NCBI GenBank assembly: GCA_002390675.1
Contig: DGPZ01000042.1
Coordinates: 1 to 30,449 of the forward strand
DNA: 30,449 bases
Direction: 5' to 3'
Source of the DNA: Deltaproteobacteria bacterium UBA4427
GTDB lineage: Bacteria; Myxococcota_A; UBA9160; UBA4427
The notes beneath the pieces are model-generated. The model had not been told where the DNA came from, did no database searches, and worked only from the letters and a program-made list of their open reading frames with translations. This document shows, one piece after another, positions 20,549 to 29,336 of the stretch. Made by a program: the position numbers and the translations under genes. Position 1 is the first letter of the stretch; the number at the start of each line of letters is the position of its first letter.

Positions 20549-22954
20549 ATGGCGCGGATTCTCACGCTGGATGAAATTGAAGGTGAACCGGTTGGCGGGA
20601 AAGCCTCCGGGCTCGCTCGACTTCGCGACATGGGGCTTCGAGTTCCTGAAGCGGTGGTCCTAGTCGGGGCAACTCTGGAAACTCCCGAAGATGAACTCGA
20701 TGAGCTCGTACAGAAGCTCGTCGAAAGATTCGGCGCGGACCGGGTTGCAGTCCGTTCTTCAGCGTTAGGCGAAGATGGCGTCGAGAGTTCGTTCGCGGGC
20801 CAATACGAGACAGTGCTCGATGTGGCGGGTGCGGCCGAGATTCGAGATGCAATTAGAGTTTGTCTTGAGTCGGTCGAGAATGCACGCGCGAGCGCCTATC
20901 GCGACGCGCGTGATGCCCAGGCCGAAGAGTCGTCCGTGCCGATGTCGATCGTGGTGCAGCGCATGGTCGATGCACGCGTGTCCGGCGTTTGCTTTACCGC
21001 CTGCCCTGTCACGAATCGCAGAAACCGCCTGGTGATCGACGCGATCGAGGGACTCGGAGAAGCGCTGGTATCGGGCGAAGCGAGTCCCGACCACGAGGAG
21101 TGGCTACGGGAGGAGCGGGTCTGGGAAGAGACGCAACTCGCGGGAGAGGCCCCCTTTCTTAGTCGAGAGGAGCGGACTCAGATTGCTGAAGAAGCCATCG
21201 TCGCCGAAGGTCGCGTGGGCGAACCGATTGATCTGGAATGGGCGATCGATCGGCAGGGGACGCTGCAGTGGCTGCAGGCTCGACCGATTACGACGCTTGC
21301 GTATGATCCGCAAACGCTAGACACGATGCTTGAAGAGGTCGGCGACGTCTATACACGATGCAACGTCGGGGAGATGATGCCGGGCGCGGTGTCTCCTTTG
21401 ACGTACTCCACCTGTGCGAAAGGAATCGACGTAGGCTGGCAGCGGATCAAAGACGATATTCGATTGCCGCGGGGCTCGGCGCCGCCGCGACCTTACCTTG
21501 GGATGTCCCACGGCCATCTTTTCATCAACATGAGTGAAGGCGCTCGAGTTTCATCCTCCGTGTCGGGGACGAGTGGAGACCAGCAGAGTCTCGCGATTTG
21601 CGGGCGTCTCGTGCCAGAGGTCGTTGCTCCGCCGCCCCCGCCGCTCTACGTGCGCCTGCCGCGGCTGCTTCGTCAGGCTTGGGCGATCTTGCGACCTGCG
21701 CCGAGAATTCGTCGCATGGAGGAGCTGCTCGCCTTGGGTGCGATCCCGCGTGAATCGACCGGGCTCGAATCATGGCGTGCGGTGGATGCGCGTATGCCGG
21801 ACCTTTTTGAGGCCTATCAACTTCATCTCGTCGTATCCTCCGGCGCGGGCGCACTTACACCCATTCTTTTGGGGCAGCTTGCGGGAGATGCGGAGCCGAG
21901 CGACGAACATCATGCAATCGTTGCCTCGGTTTTGTCCGGCGCCAAGAATGTGGAGAGCGCGGACATCGCCGAAGGCGCTGAGCGGATTTTGCATGGTTTG
22001 CTTGCCGCGGCGGACCGTTCGGCTTCTTTCGTCGACCGGGGAGCCACGGAAGCACGGACTTGGCTCGAGAGCGAAAATGCTGGGGAAGTTGGCGTCCTCT
22101 ACCGAGCATATATGTCGAAGCACGGTCATCGAAGCTTGCGCGAGCTTGATATTAGGCAACCCGAATGGGCACATGATCCAACGCCTTTAATCCGGTCGCT
22201 TCAGACGCAATTGCGCGGACGTCTTTCATCCACTGATGCGGAGCGCTCGGCGGCTGTAGTGAATACCTCGCCTCCGGAAGGAGCGGCCCGCTTTGATCGA
22301 ATTCGAAAATTTGCTCACATAGCGGTTCGAAACAGGGAGCGATGTAAGTCGCTGCTCGTAGGGTTGACCACAATTTTCAAGAGAGCGTATCGAGCGTTAG
22401 GCGATCAGCTTGTAGCTGAAGGGCGTCTTTCGGATGCGGACTCGATCTACTTCCTGTTTCACGAAGAGATCGAAACCCTGGCGGCAGCCCCACCCGGGCA
22501 CGCTTTGCGGGACGAGGCACTCGCTCGTCGCGAAGCCTTGGCCTATCAAGAGACCCTGCGTTTTCCCGAAGTGATGGTCGGCCGGCCTCAGCCGGAGAGG
22601 CCCAGTTTCGAAGGCGCGGACGAACAGCTTGTGATTGGCAAGCCCGTCAGTCGCGGCCGGGTCGAAGGCATTGTTCGCGTGGTGATGACGCTCGAAGAGG
22701 CCGAATCCCTAGAGCCCGGTGAGATTCTGGTTGCTCCGATCACGGATGTGGGCTGGACACCCTATTTCGGGGTTATTTCGGGGCTGGTGACGGACGTGGG
22801 GAGCGCGGTGTCCCACGGCGCGGTTGTCGCGCGGGAATACGGATTGCCGGCAGTGCTTAATACGAGGAATGGCACTTCTATCTTACGGACTGGAGAGCGC
22901 GTAGTTATCGACGGCGATCGCGGCACGATCGAGCGGTTGGATTGGACGGCCTGA
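20549..22954 (+). CDS. Rifampicin-phosphotransferase-like / PEP-synthase-like dikinase
   Basis: A protein of 801 residues with the order of rifampicin phosphotransferase (RPH). The N-terminal ATP-grasp (1-300) has GGKASGLARL (Lys18), VAVRSSALGEDG (Arg69) and LQWLQARP. A substrate-binding middle (~310-690) has NVGEMMPGAVSPLTY and KHGHRSLRELDIRQPEW, both conserved in RPH-type proteins. The C-terminal swivelling domain has DVGWTPYFGVISGLVTDVGS then AVSHGAVVAREYGLPAV, with catalytic His756. Such enzymes pass the beta-phosphate of ATP via the His to an acceptor; rifamycin in RPH, pyruvate in PpsA. The lack of the PEP-type TIM barrel and the length favour the RPH group, but substrate is not proven. 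The start is MARILTLDEIEG with a GGGAG site. Confidence 0.88.
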   Translation: MARILTLDEIEGEPVGGKASGLARLRDMGLRVPEAVVLVGATLETPEDELDELVQKLVERFGADRVAVRSSALGEDGVESSFAGQYETVLDVAGAAEIRDAIRVCLESVENARASAYRDARDAQAEESSVPMSIVVQRMVDARVSGVCFTACPVTNRRNRLVIDAIEGLGEALVSGEASPDHEEWLREERVWEETQLAGEAPFLSREERTQIAEEAIVAEGRVGEPIDLEWAIDRQGTLQWLQARPITTLAYDPQTLDTMLEEVGDVYTRCNVGEMMPGAVSPLTYSTCAKGIDVGWQRIKDDIRLPRGSAPPRPYLGMSHGHLFINMSEGARVSSSVSGTSGDQQSLAICGRLVPEVVAPPPPPLYVRLPRLLRQAWAILRPAPRIRRMEELLALGAIPRESTGLESWRAVDARMPDLFEAYQLHLVVSSGAGALTPILLGQLAGDAEPSDEHHAIVASVLSGAKNVESADIAEGAERILHGLLAAADRSASFVDRGATEARTWLESENAGEVGVLYRAYMSKHGHRSLRELDIRQPEWAHDPTPLIRSLQTQLRGRLSSTDAERSAAVVNTSPPEGAARFDRIRKFAHIAVRNRERCKSLLVGLTTIFKRAYRALGDQLVAEGRLSDADSIYFLFHEEIETLAAAPPGHALRDEALARREALAYQETLRFPEVMVGRPQPERPSFEGADEQLVIGKPVSRGRVEGIVRVVMTLEEAESLEPGEILVAPITDVGWTPYFGVISGLVTDVGSAVSHGAVVAREYGLPAVLNTRNGTSILRTGERVVIDGDRGTIERLDWTA

Positions 22955-23159
22955 CGGTCTGCTAGAAACGAGAGTGAGCAGTATCGATCAGCTCAGCCTC
23001 GTCGAAGAGTCGTCGCAGAGAGCTGCTCCGGGGACGGACTGGGAGGCACCACGCCTTTCGAGCTTGTGGATCAAATTAGGGAACTGACTTCGTGCTTCGT
23101 CTGCTGATTGAGTTCTCTATCCTCGGCCATCCACCATTCAGGTGGCCCGAGGAATCATG
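22955..23159. other. 205-bp gap before the exported fusion protein
   Basis: It contains a weak 37-codon ORF from GTG 22974 to 23087 with coding-like codon use but no family match or strong ribosome site. Nothing else was recognised. A CGAGGA ribosome site lies before the start at 23160. Confidence 0.3.
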
Positions 23160-25460
23160 ATGCCTTCCTGTCTTCGAACCCAATCCGCTCAGCTCTTCGT
23201 ATTGTTTGCTCTCATGATGTTCTTGAACGCATCCTTGGTACCCGCGATCGCGAGTGCGGAGGCTGAGGGGCAGCGCACATCCGATCTCGGGGTGTACTCG
23301 CCTGGTGGCTGGTCGACGCTTCATCGCGGTCCTGCGAATCGAAAACTCGTTCAGGGCGTTAAACTCGTGGAAAGCTATTCGAGTTGGAGCACACTCGAAG
23401 GGGCGTCGATTTTGACGGCGCCGACAATGAGCCCCGATGGCAAGACCATGTACGTAGCGACAGGTCAGGCAGAGGGCAAAGCGAATCTTCACGCCTTTGA
23501 CCTCGACGGGAACATGCTCTGGCAGGCGCCGCATTGGACGAGTCGCCGCGATGGCATTGATCCGTGCGCCGTACTTTCGAGCGTCATCGTCGACCGTGAG
23601 GGTGATCTATATCTGGGCGATTGCAATCAGCTCTTCGCATATCACGGGGACGGACGACTGAAGTGGGTGGCACCGCTGCCTAACGTCCAGCAAGGCGATT
23701 GGGTCGTCTCTGACTCGCTTCCAGTGAACGCGCTTACGACCGCAGTCTTTACGAAGGACGGCGACGTATTCGGCGTAACCAATTTTGGCGACATTGTCGT
23801 CTTTGATCGCAAGACCGGCCGCAAGCTAAACTCTCCCGCGCGGCTGCCTGGGCATGTTCCAGGCACATCAGAGGTGATGCCCATGCCTCCGACCATCTTC
23901 GGTGATGGACTTCTGGACGAGCAAATCAGGGATTGGGCATGGCAGTTGTTAGTCGGCGGGGCAATGCCTTCAGCCAACACGCCCGGTGTGGACATGAAGA
24001 CCGGGCGCGTATTCGTCGCGGCGACTGCGGTGACTGTGGGTCGCGGGGCACTCTACGGCATTGACCTGGAGCGAAAAGAGGATGCGGAAGGATCCGTCTC
24101 AGTTGAAGTTGAAATCGCGTTCGGGACGGAGATGGGCCCCGGCAGTGGGTCGAGTCCCTCGCTCTCGCCCTCTGGGCATCAGGTCTACGTGAGCGACGAG
24201 AATGGAAGATTCTATGGAGTCGATGCCAGAACAGGCGAAGTCGTGTGGGAGGCGGAGACGCGAGCGGCTTCGGCTGCTGCTGCGGTCGGAGCCGACGGCA
24301 CCGTTTACGCGCTGCAAGCCTACGGCCCGGCGCTTATCGCGATCTCAGAGGACGGGCAGGTTCGCTGGGAGAGTGACTTAGAAGCTTTAGCCGAGGCAGC
24401 ACTTCCTAAGAGTCTGATGCTTGGTGAGCCCTCCGCAATCGGGAATGGAAATCCGACTGTCGTCGATGATCAAATTATTGTCCCGATTGTCTACGGATTT
24501 GAGACGAGGATGTTTGGTCGACGCATCCCGTGGCCTGTGACTTCGTCGCTTGTCGCGGTCGACGCCAAAACGGGGAAGGGCCTTCGAAATATTCTCTCCC
24601 TCGCTGATGACTCCACGGGGATTACAGTCGTGTTGCCCGATGGGTCGATCATCAACAGCCTTGGTACAGCGATGACTTCTGGCGCGACGCCGCTTGCGGG
24701 CCTCGCCCGGATGCTGCTTCCTGGCGATCTCGAGCCGCTCTTGCCCTTGGGCGGGCTTCAGGTGAGTCGGCCTTTGTCTACGGATGCTGCATCGACGAGA
24801 GATGCTATGTCTGCGAGGCTCGCGCTTCGGTCCGAGGCGGATCGTCGAGACGATGCCACGCGACACCCTCTCGAGTTGCTTGAGTTTGCAGGAATTCGCG
24901 AAGGTATGCGCGTTGCGGAGTTGATGGCGGGCGGGGGCTGGTATGCCGAAGTACTTGCACGCGCAGTCGGTCCAAAAGGTGGGGTCTTAGCCCAGAATAA
25001 CGAGGTCTCGGCAAGTCGCTACGGAAAGGATCTCGCTAGGCGCCTTGAAGCGCAGGGACTAGAGGCGATCGAATCTCGTGTTGAGGAACTCGATGCACTC
25101 GGTTTGGAGTCCGAATCTCTTGATGCGGTCTTTCTCGTCAAATTCTATCACGACACGGTTTGGATGGGCGTGGATAGGCCCGAGATGCTTCGACGGATCC
25201 GGGACTCACTCAATCCTGACGGCGTGTTCCTTGTAGTCGATCATGCAGCCGAGGCTGGAGTTGGCCTAACGGAAGTGAGTGGGCTTCATCGCATAGAAGA
25301 AGCAACCCTGATCGCGGAAGTCGAAGCCGCGGGGTTTCGACTGGCGGCGCGCTCTTCCCTTCTGGCCAATTCCGGGGATGATCGGACGAGCAATGTCTTC
25401 CGCTCGCGTGTTCGAGGAAATACCGATCGCTTTATGCTTCGATTTGATCCAGCCAAATAG
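23160..25460 (+). CDS. Exported fusion: PQQ-type beta-propeller plus COG4798-like methyltransferase
   Basis: A protein of 766 residues. Residues 1-33 are a Sec signal peptide ending in ASA before EAEG. About 45-520 is a beta-propeller with repeats of the PQQ-dehydrogenase-like type, e.g. NLHAFDLDGNMLWQAPHW, DLYLGDCNQLFAYHGDGRLK, GRFYGVDARTGEVVWEA, TVYALQAYGPALIAISEDGQ and SSLVAVDAKTGKGL. About 545-766 is a class I methyltransferase: HPLELLEFAGIREGM, the SAM loop VAELMAGGGWY (585-595), AVFLVKFYHDTVWMGVDRPE, FLVVDHAAEAGVGL and LHRIEEATLIAEVEAAGFR. The latter follows the COG4798 family, whose members usually have signal peptides of their own. The start choice (ATG 23160 over GTG 23142) follows the GAGGA site. 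No stop separates the domains. Role unknown. Confidence 0.85.
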   Translation: MPSCLRTQSAQLFVLFALMMFLNASLVPAIASAEAEGQRTSDLGVYSPGGWSTLHRGPANRKLVQGVKLVESYSSWSTLEGASILTAPTMSPDGKTMYVATGQAEGKANLHAFDLDGNMLWQAPHWTSRRDGIDPCAVLSSVIVDREGDLYLGDCNQLFAYHGDGRLKWVAPLPNVQQGDWVVSDSLPVNALTTAVFTKDGDVFGVTNFGDIVVFDRKTGRKLNSPARLPGHVPGTSEVMPMPPTIFGDGLLDEQIRDWAWQLLVGGAMPSANTPGVDMKTGRVFVAATAVTVGRGALYGIDLERKEDAEGSVSVEVEIAFGTEMGPGSGSSPSLSPSGHQVYVSDENGRFYGVDARTGEVVWEAETRAASAAAAVGADGTVYALQAYGPALIAISEDGQVRWESDLEALAEAALPKSLMLGEPSAIGNGNPTVVDDQIIVPIVYGFETRMFGRRIPWPVTSSLVAVDAKTGKGLRNILSLADDSTGITVVLPDGSIINSLGTAMTSGATPLAGLARMLLPGDLEPLLPLGGLQVSRPLSTDAASTRDAMSARLALRSEADRRDDATRHPLELLEFAGIREGMRVAELMAGGGWYAEVLARAVGPKGGVLAQNNEVSASRYGKDLARRLEAQGLEAIESRVEELDALGLESESLDAVFLVKFYHDTVWMGVDRPEMLRRIRDSLNPDGVFLVVDHAAEAGVGLTEVSGLHRIEEATLIAEVEAAGFRLAARSSLLANSGDDRTSNVFRSRVRGNTDRFMLRFDPAK

Positions 25461-25467
25461 CTGGACG

Positions 25468-25484
25468 ATTCTCGAGTAGAATTT
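25468..25484 (+). terminator. Possible weak terminator after the fusion gene
   Basis: ATTCT-CGAGT-AGAAT followed by TT forms a short 5-bp stem 8 bp after the stop codon. The stem is short and AT-rich, so this is tentative. Confidence 0.25.
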
Positions 25485-25565
25485 TCGCCAGAGCGTAAGC
25501 ACAGCTTGGGCGGCAGGCCAGATTCCGCACTGATTTCAACTACTTTCGAGTCGCTTCGGATTGGG

Positions 25566-25581
25566 GTTTGATGTGTCAAAC
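25566..25581. promoter_or_regulatory. Palindrome GTTTGA-TGTG-TCAAAC before the thiolase-like gene
   Basis: Perfect 6-bp arms around a 4-base spacer, ending 8 bp before the ATG at 25590 and next to its AGGGG ribosome site. The placement suits an operator or translational control hairpin. TTTGA-N4-TCAAA resembles, but does not match, FNR/CRP-type boxes. Confidence 0.4.
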
Positions 25582-25589
25582 TCAGGGGC

Positions 25590-26744
25590 ATGAAGAGTCC
25601 CTACGACGGCGTCGCCATTGTCGGCGCATACAACACTGTGCAGGCCAAACAACTTCCTAACTGGACCGAGTCGGGGCTAGTTCTCGACGCGATTCGCGGC
25701 GCACTTGGAGATGCTGGGCTCACACCTGCAGACGTTGACGGCGTGAACGTTTCGACGTGGGTGAGCCAGCTGAGTTCACGGACAGTCTGCCAATGGTTTG
25801 GTGGTCGACCGTCTTGGACCGGCACGTCGCATCCGGGAATCGAATCCGTGCTCGAAGCGGCAGCGGCCATTCAGTCGGGCCAGGCCCATACGGTCGTGAT
25901 TGCGACCGCGCAGTGCGGCGAATATACGGAGCGTGAGTCGACGGTGTCCTGGACTCGTCCGGAGAATGAATTCGTCGAGTGCTGGGGACTTTATACCGCT
26001 GCAGAGTTCGCCTTGATGGCGCAAAGACACATGCATATCTACGGCACGCCTCGTGAGGCATTCTCGGAAGTTGCGGCGGCGATTCGCAGCAATGGCGCTT
26101 TGAATCCGGACGCCGTCTTTTACGGTCGCGAATGCTCGCCAGCTGAAGTGGAGAATTCGCGAATGGTCGCGGATCCCTTTCGGCTTCTGGATTGCTGCAT
26201 CACGTCAGAGGGCGGTGCCGCGATGGTGCTGACGAGCACCGAACGCGCGAAAGATCTCGATGTGAAGCCGATCTACGTGCTAGGGGGAGGCCTTGATCGT
26301 CAGGGGATGTCCTACGTGACCGCACCGGTCTGGGAGAAATACGGCTGGGTCGGCCGGCGAGCGGCGGAGATGACCTTCGAGCAATGCGGACTCTCGACGC
26401 GTGATGTCGATTTTGCTGAGTTCTACGATCCCTTCTCTTTTGAAATCATCAGGCAACTTGAAGCCTTCGGATTTTGCAAAGAGGGGGAGGGCGCCGATTT
26501 TGTGTTGGAAGGCCGTATCCGCATCGATGGCGATCTCCCGGTCGCGACCAATGGTGGGATCCTTTCCTATTCCCACGCGGGCGTCGTGCAGCTTCTGCAA
26601 AAGCCGCTGAACGCGGTCTTGCAGCTGCAAGGACGCCTAGCGCCAGAGATCACACTTCATCAACCCAAGGTCGCGCTTGCGACGAACGGGGGTTCGGGCG
26701 CGCTCTTCTGCGACGTCATGGCCCTGGGGAGCGAGCCCGTATGA
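25590..26744 (+). CDS. Thiolase-fold (SCP2/Ltp-type) protein, Cys-less, probable aldolase subunit
   Basis: A protein of 384 residues with the thiolase fold of the SCP2/lipid-transfer-protein group. GVAIVGAYNTVQAKQLPN opens it; the later FYDPFSFEIIRQLEAFGFCK and NGGILSYSHAGVVQ are typical of Ltp2-like proteins. Where thiolases have their nucleophilic Cys (CxSG), this protein has Ser80 in GTSHPG, so a classical thiolysis reaction is unlikely. In steroid side-chain degradation Ltp2-type proteins with a DUF35 partner do retro-aldol cleavage of a beta-hydroxyacyl-CoA, and a DUF35 gene follows with an ATGA overlap. The combination supports an aldolase rather than a thiolase. Substrate unknown. Confidence 0.85.
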   Translation: MKSPYDGVAIVGAYNTVQAKQLPNWTESGLVLDAIRGALGDAGLTPADVDGVNVSTWVSQLSSRTVCQWFGGRPSWTGTSHPGIESVLEAAAAIQSGQAHTVVIATAQCGEYTERESTVSWTRPENEFVECWGLYTAAEFALMAQRHMHIYGTPREAFSEVAAAIRSNGALNPDAVFYGRECSPAEVENSRMVADPFRLLDCCITSEGGAAMVLTSTERAKDLDVKPIYVLGGGLDRQGMSYVTAPVWEKYGWVGRRAAEMTFEQCGLSTRDVDFAEFYDPFSFEIIRQLEAFGFCKEGEGADFVLEGRIRIDGDLPVATNGGILSYSHAGVVQLLQKPLNAVLQLQGRLAPEITLHQPKVALATNGGSGALFCDVMALGSEPV

Positions 26745-27169
26745 GCGACTCAACGCCGGCGACTGGACGACCGCAGACGCCGCTTCCGCAGCCGACGGAG
26801 CTCTCGAAACCCTATTGGGAAGCGTGCCGCGAAGGCCGCCTTACAGTCCAGCGATGTAAGAGTTGCGATGGCTATGTGTTCATTCCGCAGCCCTGTTGCG
26901 GAACCTGTCTGAGTGAAGACCTCGAATGGGTGAAATCGTCAGGGAAGGGCACGCTGTATAGCTTTACAACGGTCTACCGACCGCAACAGCCGACTTTTGA
27001 AGTGCCCTACACGGTCATCGTGGTGGAGTTGGAAGAGGGGTACTACATGCTTTCCAACTTGATCGGCGTCGAACCTGACGAGATCAAGATCGGAACGCCT
27101 CTGGAAGTCTTCTTTGAAGAACGATCCGAAGAGATTTCCCTGCCCTTCTTTCGAGTCCGCGCCGAATAA
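26741..27169 (+). CDS. DUF35 OB-fold / rubredoxin-type zinc-ribbon acyl-CoA-binding protein
   Basis: A protein of 142 residues. The N-terminal helix KPYWEACREGRLTVQRC leads into a zinc ribbon with Cys39, Cys42, Cys53 and Cys56 (CxxC-x10-CxxC). The GTLYSFTTVY segment then begins an OB-fold, with VPYTVIVVELEEGYYMLSNL. DUF35 proteins bind acyl-CoA and support thiolase-fold partners, for example in the Ltp2 aldolase and in acetyl-CoA C-acyltransferases. The start at 26741 overlaps the stop of the thiolase-fold gene by ATGA, so the two subunits would be made together. An upstream extension of the ORF runs over the thiolase gene and is not real. Confidence 0.92.
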   Translation: MSDSTPATGRPQTPLPQPTELSKPYWEACREGRLTVQRCKSCDGYVFIPQPCCGTCLSEDLEWVKSSGKGTLYSFTTVYRPQQPTFEVPYTVIVVELEEGYYMLSNLIGVEPDEIKIGTPLEVFFEERSEEISLPFFRVRAE

Positions 27170-27186
27170 CATTCGAGAGGAACGAG

Positions 27187-27708
27187 ATGAGCTCGACCGG
27201 CAAGACGTGGGTTTTTTGTCTGGCAATCGCTTTGTTCGGATGCGCGTCTCTCGGAGAGCGTCAGACTGCTTCGGGCTGGGCGCCAGATGCGGAGCGAGAT
27301 GCCGCTGTGATGTCCGTGCTTGATCGATATATGGATGGACTGAACGCGCTCGACTTAGAGACGCACGTATCGACCTATCATTTCCCTCACTATCGGCATG
27401 CGAGTGGCAAGGTCGTTCTTTGGCAGGACAGTCTGGAGGCGATTCCTATTCTCGGGGTTCCGAAGGCAGAGCGGCTTCCTGCCTTACGTGCCGCACTCGA
27501 GTCCGACTGGGTCAGAAGCGAGTGGACGAGGCGAGAAATCGTTCAGGCCGACGCGCATAAGGTGCACGTTGTGACGCGCTTCGATCGTCTCAGGGCGGAC
27601 GGAAGCGTCATCAAGAGCTTTAATTCGCTCTATGTGTTGACGCTCGACGAGGATGACGCCGGAGCGCTTCGGTGGGGAATCAAAGGGCGATCGAGCTTCG
27701 CGCCTTAG
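27187..27708 (+). CDS. NTF2/SnoaL-like lipoprotein
   Basis: A protein of 173 residues. The N-terminus is a short signal with a lipobox-like LFGC, giving lipidated Cys19. The rest has an NTF2-like pattern: VLDRYMDGLNALDLETHVST, TYHFPHYRHASGKVVLWQ (with His-rich FPHY) and a C-terminal LYVLTLDEDDAGALRWGIKG strand pair. Comparable domains bind small hydrophobic ligands or catalyse simple isomerisations. It begins 17 bp after the DUF35 gene with an AGGAACGAG site, completing a three-gene unit, so it may present or trap the substrate at the membrane. Confidence 0.78.
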   Translation: MSSTGKTWVFCLAIALFGCASLGERQTASGWAPDAERDAAVMSVLDRYMDGLNALDLETHVSTYHFPHYRHASGKVVLWQDSLEAIPILGVPKAERLPALRAALESDWVRSEWTRREIVQADAHKVHVVTRFDRLRADGSVIKSFNSLYVLTLDEDDAGALRWGIKGRSSFAP

Positions 27709-27744
27709 GGACCGCCCCGCAGCCGATCAATCGAGGGCTAGCGC

Positions 27745-29322
27745 CTATAGCAGGCGGCTGTCGTGGCCCTTCCAGTACTCGTCCTTGAGCAGGCGCTTAT
27801 AGAGCTTTCCGGTCGGGTGACGTGGGAGCTCGTCGCGGAAGTCGATGGATCGCGGGCATTTCACGTCTGCGAGTTGTTCGCGGCAATAGGCCATCAGCTC
27901 GCGCGCGACTTCTTCGCCGGCATCATTGGGATCCACGAGCTGGACGACTGCTTTGACTTCTTCCCCGAAGTCTTCGTTCGGGACACCGAATACGGCGACG
28001 TCCTGAACCTTTGGATGAACGGTGAGGACGTCCTCGGTCTCCTGTGGATAGATGTTGACGCCGCCACTGATGATCATGTTCGCCTTGCGGTCGGTCAGAT
28101 AGAGAAAACCGTCGTCGTCGAGTTTGCCGATATCACCGAGGGTGCTCCAGCCGTTCGCGAGCTTTGCGGAGGAGGTCTTCTCCGGATCGTTGTGGTACTC
28201 GAATCCAGCCGGGCTCGCTCCGAAATAGACGCCGCCTTCATCGCCTATGGGGACTTCATTCCCTTCGTCGTCGACGATATGCACTTCGCAGTTGATCGGC
28301 TTTCCGACCGTGCCCTTGTGAGCGAGCCAATCAGTCGGCGCCGCATAACAGAATCCGTTGCCTTCGGTCCCTGCGTAATATTCGTGGATGACGGGTCCCC
28401 ACCAGTCGAGCATTCGTTCCTTGATCTTGACCGGGCAGGGCGCGGCTGCGTGAACCGCGAAGACGAGGCTGCTGAGGTCGTATGCAGTTCGCTTCTCTTC
28501 TGCGAGCTTGAGCATCCGAACAAACATAGTCGGAACCCATTGGCTATGGGTAATTTTGTGGTCCTGAATCGCGCGGAGTGCGCCTTCCGCATCGAATTTC
28601 TGCATCACGACGAGCGTCGCGCCGAGGCGCTGAAACTGTGCGCAGTAGCGTAGTGGTGCGGCGTGGTAGAGCGGAGCCGGCGACAAGTAGACGGAGTCGG
28701 GGTTTCCGCCAAAGAGTCCGGCGATCAAAGCCGTCAGTCCTTCGCCAGCACCTAGAGGTACGCCCGGGAAGGGGCTCTTGACACCCTTGGGACGTCCCGT
28801 GGTGCCGGACGAGTAGAGCATGGGCTGCGCTTCGATACGGGCCTCGAGGGGCGTCGCGGTCTGTTTGGCGATCGCGTCTTCATAGGATTCGAAGCCCGGA
28901 ATGGGGCCACCGACAGAAAGCCGGAGCTCGAGCTTCTCAAGAGCCTCGCCCAATCCCGCAACCACTGAAGAGAGGTAGGGGCTTGCTATGAATGCGCGGC
29001 TTCCGCTGTCCTGAATGATGTAGCTTATTTCGTCCGCCGTGAGCCGTGAGCTGACTGCCGTGTAGTAGAGCCCCGCATAATGTGCGCCCCACATAACAGC
29101 AAGGTATTCGAGTCGATTCTCCATGCAGAAGGCGATGTGGTCGCCGGTCTGAAACCCAGCCGCTCTGAAAACCTGAGAGAGCCGATTGGCAGCGTCATCG
29201 AGTTCCGCGTAGCTCATGCTCTCGCCGGTCTCGGCGATTACGACTGCGGGTTTGTCCGGGGTGCGTTCTGCCCAAGTTCCGGGGTAGAGGCTATTCGGCG
29301 GGAGGTCTGCGAGAGAGGTCAT
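27745..29322 (-). CDS. Acyl-CoA synthetase / AMP-forming ligase (FadD-like)
   Basis: A protein of 525 residues. The adenylation loop is SSGTTGRPKG (171-180) with the usual Ser/Thr-rich P-loop. Later motifs are EYYAGTEGNGF, LANGWSTLGDIGKLDDDGFL, YLTDRKANMIISGGVNIYPQ and HPTGKLYKRLL, where Lys506 is the adenylation lysine. It would activate a carboxylic acid with ATP and CoA in the cytosol. The motif GVNIYPQETE and length are typical of FadD17-like and steroid-acid ligases. The ATG at 29322 follows GAGG. A hairpin lies just before that site. The symporter gene lies upstream on the same strand, so uptake and activation may be linked. Confidence 0.92.
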   Translation of the reverse strand: MTSLADLPPNSLYPGTWAERTPDKPAVVIAETGESMSYAELDDAANRLSQVFRAAGFQTGDHIAFCMENRLEYLAVMWGAHYAGLYYTAVSSRLTADEISYIIQDSGSRAFIASPYLSSVVAGLGEALEKLELRLSVGGPIPGFESYEDAIAKQTATPLEARIEAQPMLYSSGTTGRPKGVKSPFPGVPLGAGEGLTALIAGLFGGNPDSVYLSPAPLYHAAPLRYCAQFQRLGATLVVMQKFDAEGALRAIQDHKITHSQWVPTMFVRMLKLAEEKRTAYDLSSLVFAVHAAAPCPVKIKERMLDWWGPVIHEYYAGTEGNGFCYAAPTDWLAHKGTVGKPINCEVHIVDDEGNEVPIGDEGGVYFGASPAGFEYHNDPEKTSSAKLANGWSTLGDIGKLDDDGFLYLTDRKANMIISGGVNIYPQETEDVLTVHPKVQDVAVFGVPNEDFGEEVKAVVQLVDPNDAGEEVARELMAYCREQLADVKCPRSIDFRDELPRHPTGKLYKRLLKDEYWKGHDSRLL

Positions 29323-29336
29323 TGCGGGGGTACCTC

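Noticed and set aside
20278..20631. 117-codon minus-strand ORF in the dikinase leader
   Set aside because: It is Arg/Ser/Pro-rich, has no family pattern and overlaps the dikinase N-terminus.
22974..23087. 37-codon ORF (MSSIDQLSLVEESSQ...) between the dikinase and the fusion gene
   Set aside because: Codon use is plausible but there is no strong ribosome site, family match or overlap that would support it.
27763..28653. 296-codon plus-strand ORF opposite the ligase
   Set aside because: It is the complement of the ligase, whose adenylation motifs are unmistakable.
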